10,875 nt of DNA from Vulcanimicrobiota bacterium. Lineage in GTDB: Bacteria > Vulcanimicrobiota > Vulcanimicrobiia > Vulcanimicrobiales > Vulcanimicrobiaceae. Under the pieces are notes generated by a model. It did no database searches. It was not told where the DNA came from and worked only from the letters and a program-made list of their open reading frames with translations. Shown here piece after piece: positions 1 through 4,869 of this stretch. Every line of letters starts with the position of its first letter. Within the stretch, counting starts at the first letter, position 1. Position numbers and translations under genes: made by a program. The stretch spans positions 1 through 10,875 of the forward strand of contig PMUE01000041.1 of the NCBI GenBank assembly GCA_003167055.1, given 5' to 3'.

Positions 1-560
1 GCGGTGTCGGCATGGACGTGGTCAAGCGCAACATCAGCCGTCTCAAAGGCGTCTTCGACGTCGATACGTCGCCCGGACAGGGCACCCGCTTTACGATCAA
101 ATTACCCTTGACGTTGGCCATCATCCAGGCGCTGCTGGTCCGCGTCGGCGAAGAGTTGTATGCGATTCCGCTCGATTCGGTCATCGAGTCGCAGCGTGTG
201 GAGATGGTCGACGTGCGAACGGTGCACGGCAACGAAGTGATCACCCTGCGCGGCCAGGTCGTTCCGCTGGTGCGGATTGCCGAGTTTTTCGAACTGGGCG
301 GTCAGCGCGACCCCGACAAGGTGATGATCGTTATCGTGGGCCTGCAAGGGCGCCAAGTCGGGTTGGTGGTCGACCAATTCGAGGGAGAGCAAGAGATCGT
401 CATCAAGCCGCTCTCCGACGTCGTCGGCCGGATCGCCGGTATTTCGGGCGCGACGATTCTGGGCAACGGGTCGATCTCGCTGATCATCGACGTGCACTCG
501 CTGGTTGGCGAAGCCTACGCCGGCGGAAAAGTTGCTCGCGCGGAATTCTCTGGGGTGTAA
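1..560 (+). CDS. cheA: Chemotaxis histidine kinase CheA, C-terminal part (5' end outside window)
   Basis: CheA is the cytoplasmic kinase that phosphorylates CheY under control of chemoreceptors. Only the last ~185 residues are visible; the first whole codon is at base 3. The fragment opens with GVGMDVVK, the G2-box glycine motif of the HATPase domain, followed by the end of that domain (SPGQGTRFTIKLPLTLA). The rest is the CheW-like P5 regulatory domain, from about LAIIQALLVRVGEELYAIP to the end, which couples CheA to receptors and CheW. There is no receiver domain after P5. The stop codon is followed at once by the ribosome binding site of cheW, so the two are co-transcribed. The fragment has no sign of damage. 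The internal ATG at base 12 lies inside the G2 box and is not a start. Confidence 0.95.
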   Translation, partial: GVGMDVVKRNISRLKGVFDVDTSPGQGTRFTIKLPLTLAIIQALLVRVGEELYAIPLDSVIESQRVEMVDVRTVHGNEVITLRGQVVPLVRIAEFFELGGQRDPDKVMIVIVGLQGRQVGLVVDQFEGEQEIVIKPLSDVVGRIAGISGATILGNGSISLIIDVHSLVGEAYAGGKVARAEFSGV

Positions 561-572
561 GGACCACACACA

Positions 573-1085
573 ATGGCAGACGGTAGAGAAGAGAAGAAGC
601 AACAGTTCTCGGGCGAGGTCGTCCAGGTCGTTTCGTTTCGCCTTGGAAGCGAAGAGTACGGCGTAGACATCTCGCAGGTACAAGAGATCATTCGCATGGT
701 CGAGATCACGCACGTGCCGCGCGCGCCCAAATTCATGGAGGGCGTTATCAACCTGCGCGGTCAGTTGATTCCGATCATCGATCTGCGCACGCGGTTCGGC
801 ATGAAGCGCATCGGCGCGACCAAGAGCACGCGCATCATCGTCACCGAGATCGGCAACAAACGCGTCGGCATGGTGGTGGACTCGGTGAGCGAAGTGCTCA
901 ATATCCCGATCGAAAACGTCGAAGACGCGCCCGAGATGATCGCCGGCGTCGGCACCGAGTACATTCAGGGCGTCGGGAAGATGGACGAGCGGTTGATCAT
1001 CATGCTCGACCTCACCATGGTCATTTCCGGCGAAGAAAAACAGGCGCTCGAGCAGGTCGGCGAAGCCGTAAGCGCTGCGAGCTAA
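573..1085 (+). CDS. cheW: Chemotaxis coupling protein CheW
   Basis: CheW is the cytoplasmic adaptor linking chemoreceptors to CheA. The 170-residue length is normal. A short charged N-terminal tail (to about residue 15) is followed by a single CheW domain: VVSFRLGSEEYGVDISQVQEI, then the hallmark VINLRGQLIPIIDLRTRFG near residues 60-80, and RIIVTEIGNKRVGMVVDSVSEVL. The C-terminal tail after the domain is acidic and alanine-rich. The ATG start is supported by TAAGGA at 558-563, which overlaps the cheA stop codon. The gap after cheA is 12 bases, so this is an operon with probable translational coupling. The P5 domain of the upstream CheA has the same fold; this is family homology, not a local duplication. 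Confidence 0.96.
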   Translation: MADGREEKKQQFSGEVVQVVSFRLGSEEYGVDISQVQEIIRMVEITHVPRAPKFMEGVINLRGQLIPIIDLRTRFGMKRIGATKSTRIIVTEIGNKRVGMVVDSVSEVLNIPIENVEDAPEMIAGVGTEYIQGVGKMDERLIIMLDLTMVISGEEKQALEQVGEAVSAAS

Positions 1086-1148
1086 ACATCCCGCGGATGA
1101 CTCAGGCTTGCTTGTCATAGCAGGCTTCGTCGTGCGTTCTCGTCGTAG

Positions 1149-2024
1149 ATGGCCCTGATGCGTATTCCCCTTCTTGCTGTCGTCCTTGCCGCACTCGTCG
1201 CCGGTCCGGTTGCGGCTGCCCCTGCGCCGATGCCCACCGCCACGCCGAATCTACCGCTGATCTACCACTCGGTGAGTAGCCCGCTATGCAGCGCGCTCGC
1301 TACGACCGTCCGTCCGGCGCTCGCGATGATGATGCAAAACGACGCGACGATTGCAAAAAGCCCGCCGCTCTTCGGCGACTACATCAAGTTGAGCGCCGCC
1401 GGCAGCGATTCGGGAAAAGACATGTCGGTGTACCGGTTGAACAGCCTGGTGACGCCGTTGGTGCAAAACACGCTGGCGATCCAGAAGCTGCTCGAAGATC
1501 CGTCGATTTTTCCGCGGACCGCGCATAACGAGGATGACCAGCGCCTAATCGATCTGAAGAACAAAATGCTCAAGACGCTGGCGTCGCAACAAGCCTCGCT
1601 CGACATTATCAACGGTTTCGTCGAGACCCAGCAGCTCGGTTCGATGCAGCACGAGGGCTTCGGGTATATGCACGCCATCACCGGTCAGAGCAGCAACAGC
1701 GCGTCCGGACAAAGCGGGCTGCCGGCGATGAATCAACCTCCGCAAACTCTTCAGGCCGGCGCTGCGGCACCAATATCGCAGACGCCGCAAGCGTTCGACG
1801 ATCTCGTCTTGCAAGCCGGCTTAGCGCCGAATCAATACGAGTTCGATCCGACCCAAATTCCCGGACTTGCCGTCGGTTACAATCAGATCGGCAAGCTCAA
1901 AGAGGGTCTCGAGTGGACCCAGACTCAAGCCCAGAAATCTGAAGCTCCGCTAGCGCAAGCAGTCGTCAATGCTTCGAAAATCTGCGGCGCTCAACTGCCG
2001 GCAACCCCATCTCCGAAACCATAA
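1149..2024 (+). CDS. Predicted secreted protein of unknown function
   Basis: I do not recognise this family. The N-terminus is a classical signal peptide: a short basic start (MALMR), a hydrophobic core (IPLLAVVLAALVAGPV) and an AAA/AP-type cleavage site near residue 24. A Pro/Thr/Ala-rich stretch follows. The mature part looks mostly alpha-helical (about residues 45-175). A Gln/Ser/Pro-rich low-complexity linker spans about 178-215, and a short C-terminal region ends in a Pro-rich tail (TPSPKP). Two cysteines lie near the two ends of the mature protein (C47 and C279), which would fit a disulfide in an exported protein. An alternative start at 1158 (MRIPLL) gives a more typical signal peptide; neither start has a clear ribosome binding site. 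The 3' end overlaps the convergent CHAD gene by 34 bases. Confidence 0.8.
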   Translation: MALMRIPLLAVVLAALVAGPVAAAPAPMPTATPNLPLIYHSVSSPLCSALATTVRPALAMMMQNDATIAKSPPLFGDYIKLSAAGSDSGKDMSVYRLNSLVTPLVQNTLAIQKLLEDPSIFPRTAHNEDDQRLIDLKNKMLKTLASQQASLDIINGFVETQQLGSMQHEGFGYMHAITGQSSNSASGQSGLPAMNQPPQTLQAGAAAPISQTPQAFDDLVLQAGLAPNQYEFDPTQIPGLAVGYNQIGKLKEGLEWTQTQAQKSEAPLAQAVVNASKICGAQLPATPSPKP

Positions 2025-2446
2025 CCGAGTCCGGTAAAGCGCATCAGTCCTTCGAACGGGCCGTACGGCGCGAATGCGTCGCGCCAGAGCGCGCGTGCGC
2101 GCGCCAGCGCGTCGTCGCGCTGCATCCGTACTCGCTGTGCGCTCACGTGAAGCTTCTTCGGCATCGCAAGCAGCAGCAGATCGCGATCGTGCAGGTCGCC
2201 GAGCGCGTCTTGTAGCTGACTCAGGCGGCTTGCGGCTTCGAGCAGCGCAGGCTCGCGCGGGGTGAAGCTTTCGAGGGCATAGCGTAAGCGCTTGCAGGCG
2301 ATGCGCAGATCGTGCAGATCCCGGCTGCGGCCGTGCCGAAGCGCCGGAACGAGCGTGAGCACCTCGGCAAAACGCACGATGGCGATTCGGCGCATCGCGT
2401 CGTCGACGCCGCAGGCATCGGAGAGGTCGATACGCCGCGCCTTCAT
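1991..2446 (-). CDS. CHAD-domain protein, C-terminal half-domain as a separate gene
   Basis: CHAD domains are histidine-rich helical bundles built from two similar four-helix halves, and known members bind inorganic polyphosphate. This 151-residue product matches the second half: DLHDLRIACKRLRYALESF at about residues 43-61 carries the conserved histidine (H45) and basic residues (R48, K52, R53, R55), and LQDALGDLHDRDLLL near 78-92 matches the conserved helix after it. It is the downstream gene of a pair. Its ATG overlaps the TGA of the upstream half as ATGA (2443-2446), with no ribosome binding site before it, which points to coupled re-initiation or frameshifting. A single CHAD gene broken by a one-base frameshift is the main alternative. 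No CYTH domain or other fusion partner is present. Confidence 0.82.
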   Translation of the reverse strand: MKARRIDLSDACGVDDAMRRIAIVRFAEVLTLVPALRHGRSRDLHDLRIACKRLRYALESFTPREPALLEAASRLSQLQDALGDLHDRDLLLLAMPKKLHVSAQRVRMQRDDALARARALWRDAFAPYGPFEGLMRFTGLGYGFGDGVAGS

Positions 2447-2829
2447 GGGTGTGAGAACCGCACGCTTTCCAACGCGCGGGCAATACGGTTGAGTGCTATG
2501 CGTTCGCGCTGGCGCAACGCGTGCAAGAGGCCGCGTGCAGCACGGCGTTCCCGCACGTCGAGTGCCTCGCGCAACGCTTCACGCATGACCGCCGCATCGC
2601 GCGCTTCACCGGTCAAGTCAATCAAGCGGCGCAAGCGTTTGAGCGAAAACGGCGGAACGGCTTCGCGCAGGTCTTCATGTAGCAACCGCAGGCGGCGCGC
2701 GGTCGTGCGCAGATCGTGCAAGCGTTTCGCACTGGGCTGACGCAAAAAGCGCGCTCGGGCCCGCTTGAAAGCATGCACGTCCGCTTTGACGAGTCCGAGG
2801 GCCCATTCCGCAATGCGATCGTCCGGCAT
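2443..2829 (-). CDS. CHAD-domain protein, N-terminal half-domain as a separate gene
   Basis: This 128-residue, Arg-rich product matches the first four-helix half of a CHAD domain. SAKRLHDLRTTARRLRLLHEDL (about 33-54) has H38 followed by R41, R45, R46 and R48, the basic polyphosphate-contacting pattern of the family. LTGEARDAAVMREAL (72-86) is the conserved follow-on helix. The start at 2829 is supported by AAGGGA about 7 bases upstream on the minus strand. It is divergent from imuA, and the shared 81-base intergenic region holds a LexA-type box. Full CHAD proteins are usually well over 200 residues in one chain; here the same content is divided between two genes. Function beyond likely polyphosphate binding is unknown. 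Confidence 0.82.
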   Translation of the reverse strand: MPDDRIAEWALGLVKADVHAFKRARARFLRQPSAKRLHDLRTTARRLRLLHEDLREAVPPFSLKRLRRLIDLTGEARDAAVMREALREALDVRERRAARGLLHALRQRERIALNRIARALESVRFSHP

Positions 2830-2872
2830 CTGCGGTCCCTTACGCCTCTCGAAGGGACGGCTCCGCTGGGGG

Positions 2873-2902
2873 TTGACGACCGAACATATGTTCGATTAGG
2901 AT
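2873..2902 (+). promoter_or_regulatory. Candidate sigma-70-type promoter of the imuA-imuB-dnaE2 operon
   Basis: TTGACG at 2873-2878 is a good -35 match. TAGGAT at 2897-2902 is a fair -10 match at 18-base spacing. The LexA box fills the spacer, the usual geometry for repression. Transcription would begin about 2908-2911, at or just before the imuA ATG, so the message could be leaderless or nearly so. If it starts further upstream, AGGA at 2898-2901 or GGGAG at 2903-2907 could act as the ribosome binding site. The -35 is convincing; the -10 is inferred. Confidence 0.5.
2881..2894. promoter_or_regulatory. LexA (SOS) operator
   Basis: CGAACATATGTTCG is a perfect 14-base palindrome matching the CGAAC-N4-GTTCG LexA/DinR box of Firmicutes and Actinobacteria. 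It lies 16 bases before the imuA start and 51 bases before the divergent CHAD start. imuA-imuB-dnaE2 cassettes are classical LexA targets, so match and context agree. It implies a Gram-positive-type LexA in this organism. Confidence 0.88.
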
Positions 2903-2910
2903 GGGAGCCC

Positions 2911-3582
2911 ATGCTACCGGCACGCACTGATTTTCAAGCTCTCAAAGCCCACTTGGCGGCCGTGGCTGCCGCCCCGCGTGCCGGGCGGGAGCAGCTCTTC
3001 TCGACCGCGATTCCGGCTGTCGACGCCTTGCTGGGCGGGGGGATCCCGTGCGGGTCGCTGATCACCCTCGAGGGCTGCGGGAGCGCCGGCTGCCGCAGCA
3101 TTGCCGCCGCATTACTCGCCCAGGCGACACGCAGCGGGCTTGGCGCGGTCATCGACTGCGGCGAGCTCTATCCGCCCTCGCTGGAGGCTGCCGGCGTGCG
3201 GCTGGATCGGCTATTGATCGTTCCGGCCACGACACCGGTGGGCATGGCGCGCGCCGCCGATCTGCTGCTACGTTCGCGCACGGCGCGGGTGGTGGTCATG
3301 ACTGCGACGGCGTTGCGTGCCGCCGTCTGGGCACGTCTCGCCGGTCTCGCGCAGAAGGCCGGCGCGGTGCTCGTGGTGCTCGCCTCGCGGACCATAGCCG
3401 AGCTCTCCGCGGTCGCGACCGTCTGCCTGTCATGTCGCATCGAGCGGGCCGTTATGCATGGCACACGGGGGCTCTGGGGCGTCTTTTGCGGCTTCGAATT
3501 GCAGGCCGACCTGCGTAAACACAAATTCAGGAATTCTTTAACTCCGTTTGTCGTCAATGGACTTCTAAGGAGTGAGCAATGA
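2911..3582 (+). CDS. imuA: ImuA-type RecA-like mutasome protein
   Basis: ImuA proteins are RecA-fold accessory factors that work with ImuB and DnaE2 in damage-induced mutagenesis. The 223-residue product has the expected N-terminal pattern LFSTAIPAVDALLGGGIPCG, then a strand-loop at residues 51-63 in the place of Walker A: EGCGSAGCRS. The Walker lysine is absent, and the Walker B position (RVVVMTA, about 126-132) lacks an acidic residue. ATP use is therefore doubtful; many ImuA proteins are degenerate here. The ATG at 2911 is chosen because it follows the LexA box and a GGGAG sequence and begins the conserved region. The open frame extends back to 2716, but that part is antisense to the CHAD gene. 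The stop overlaps the imuB start (ATGA). The assignment rests largely on fold pattern and gene context. Confidence 0.8.
   Translation: MLPARTDFQALKAHLAAVAAAPRAGREQLFSTAIPAVDALLGGGIPCGSLITLEGCGSAGCRSIAAALLAQATRSGLGAVIDCGELYPPSLEAAGVRLDRLLIVPATTPVGMARAADLLLRSRTARVVVMTATALRAAVWARLAGLAQKAGAVLVVLASRTIAELSAVATVCLSCRIERAVMHGTRGLWGVFCGFELQADLRKHKFRNSLTPFVVNGLLRSEQ
3566..3572 (+). promoter_or_regulatory. Strong ribosome binding site of imuB
   Basis: TAAGGAG lies six bases before the imuB ATG at 3579, inside the 3' end of imuA. It is the best Shine-Dalgarno sequence in the operon and fixes the imuB start. This matters because the protein lacks the usual ImuB N-terminus. Confidence 0.8.
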
Positions 3583-4823
3583 TCGTATGCGTCCGAGCTT
3601 CTGATCTTTCGAGCGATGCCGTATGGCAAGAGCTCCTCGATGCGCTCGACGCGGTGACGCCGCTGATCGAAGATGTGCGCGCCGGCGTCGCGTTGCTCGA
3701 CATGCAGGGAGCAGACGGCGATTTTGCCGCCTGGAGCCGTCGCATTCGCGCCGCGCTCATTCCCTATACGTTTTCGCCGTGCATCGGCGCAGGTCCCAAT
3801 CGCTTTTGTGCTTTTGCCGCCGCATGGCATGGTGACGGCACGCTGATCGAAACAGGCCGCGAAGCGCAGGCGCTTGCAGCCATGCCGCTCGACGTGCTTG
3901 AACTCGAGGCCGATATCGTCGAACGCTTGCATTTGCTCGGCGTGACGACGCTCGACGCGCTCGCGGTGTTACCGCACGGGCCGTTCGTGCGCCGCTTCGG
4001 TCCGCAGGCCGCCCGTTGGCACGATGCGGCGCGGGGGATCGATCGCTCGCCGTTTACGCCACGTGGTCACGCGATCACGATCGAGGCAGCGATGCTCGGT
4101 GAAGGTTCGGCGCAGAGCGAGGCGGCCGTCATCTTCGCCCTGCGCGTCTTGATTGGCCGGGTTTGCAGCGATCTCGAGCGTTGCGGCAAGCGCGCGAGCG
4201 CGCTGCACGTCGATATCGAACTCGAGGATGCCGATACCGCGCACATCGACGTGCCGCTTGCCGCGGCGACCTCGCAAGAGCGCGCGATGCTCGACGTCGT
4301 GCGCGCCAAACTCGAGGGCGCACGTTTTACTGCGCCGATTTGCGGTTTGCGCGTACGCGCACTGGGGTTGGAAGAAGGCGGTGAACCGGTGCCGCTGCTT
4401 ACCGGTGACGAGATCGATCGGGCGAACGTCGCGGTCACCTTGGCTCGGCTCGAAGCGATGCTCGGCGAGCCGGTGCGTCGCGCGCAGACGCGTGCCGCGC
4501 ATCCGCTCGAAGAGCGTTTTGCTTACGAGCCGTTTACGCTGCCCAAACGCGATCCGGCCGGCCGCGTCGCGGCAAAGCCCCGGCTCGTACCCCAGTTGCG
4601 ATTGCTCGCCGTGACCGAAATCGACGTGCGTCTGCGGCGAGGCGAGCCGGCAACGGTCGATGAGCGTGCGGTGCAGCGTTGCGCCGGTCCGTGGCGCATC
4701 GAAGAAGGCTGGTTTGCCGCACCGGTTGCGCGCGACGAATACGACGTGCAACTCGATACCGGCGAGATTCACCGCATCTACCGTCAAGGTGAGCGCTGGT
4801 ATCTGCGCGGCTCGTATGATTAG
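3579..4823 (+). CDS. imuB: ImuB, Y-family pseudo-polymerase of the mutasome, N-terminally reduced
   Basis: ImuB is a catalytically dead Y-family polymerase relative that bridges the beta clamp, ImuA and DnaE2. At 414 residues it is shorter than usual (about 480-530). It begins directly at the second palm segment: TPLIEDVRAGVALLDMQG (27-44) stands where active enzymes have the catalytic SxDE..LD motif, and the acidic pair is replaced by RAG. Then follow the IGAGPNR element (69-75), the helix-hairpin-helix thumb (about 112-150), a little-finger domain (about 160-270), and the C-terminal ImuB module GPWRIEEGW...RWYLRGSYD (369-413). QLRLL at 339-343 resembles a beta-clamp-binding peptide. The first palm strand with its Asp, and the fingers, are absent. 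A strong ribosome binding site and the ATGA overlap with imuA make 3579 the true start, so the reduction appears real. Confidence 0.85.
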   Translation: MIVCVRASDLSSDAVWQELLDALDAVTPLIEDVRAGVALLDMQGADGDFAAWSRRIRAALIPYTFSPCIGAGPNRFCAFAAAWHGDGTLIETGREAQALAAMPLDVLELEADIVERLHLLGVTTLDALAVLPHGPFVRRFGPQAARWHDAARGIDRSPFTPRGHAITIEAAMLGEGSAQSEAAVIFALRVLIGRVCSDLERCGKRASALHVDIELEDADTAHIDVPLAAATSQERAMLDVVRAKLEGARFTAPICGLRVRALGLEEGGEPVPLLTGDEIDRANVAVTLARLEAMLGEPVRRAQTRAAHPLEERFAYEPFTLPKRDPAGRVAAKPRLVPQLRLLAVTEIDVRLRRGEPATVDERAVQRCAGPWRIEEGWFAAPVARDEYDVQLDTGEIHRIYRQGERWYLRGSYD

Positions 4824-4845
4824 GTGGCTTCGGAGTGACTTTAGA

Positions 4846-4869
4846 CCGGCAAAGCTTTAGCTTTGACGG
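4846..4869 (+). promoter_or_regulatory. Hairpin covering the dnaE2 start codon
   Basis: CAAAGC (4850-4855) and GCTTTG (4860-4865) are perfect complements around a TTTA loop. The stem continues beyond a G/A mismatch with CCG (4846-4848) paired to CGG (4867-4869). The TTG start codon, 4863-4865, is the last triplet of the inner 3' arm. No purine-rich ribosome binding site lies at proper spacing; GGAG at 4831-4834 is too far. The structure could limit dnaE2 translation. Pairing is seen in the sequence; function is inference. Confidence 0.45.

Noticed and set aside
102..1118. Long open frame on the minus strand opposite cheA and cheW (338 codons)
   Set aside because: Both sense genes are unmistakable. 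The His/Asp/Leu-rich antisense product is the usual result of GC-rich codon use and has no recognisable domain.
1086..1148. Possible promoter or terminator after cheW
   Set aside because: TTGTCA at 1112-1117 could be a -35, but no -10 lies at proper spacing, and I see no GC stem followed by a T run.
2443..2446. Sequencing error or pseudogene as the explanation for the split CHAD
   Set aside because: Not excluded, but an exact ATGA overlap and intact motifs in both halves make two coupled genes at least as likely. I therefore list both as genes and not as a pseudogene.
1950..2483. Alternative minus-strand open frame overlapping the CHAD pair (177 codons)
   Set aside because: It is an Arg/Ala-rich shadow of the frames that carry the CHAD motifs.
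2716..2910. Upstream extension of imuA by 65 codons
   Set aside because: It would run through the LexA box and promoter and is antisense to the CHAD gene. The conserved region starts after the ATG at 2911.
3168..3932. Minus-strand open frame opposite imuA and imuB (254 codons)
   Set aside because: It spans the ATGA junction of two supported genes and shows no motif.
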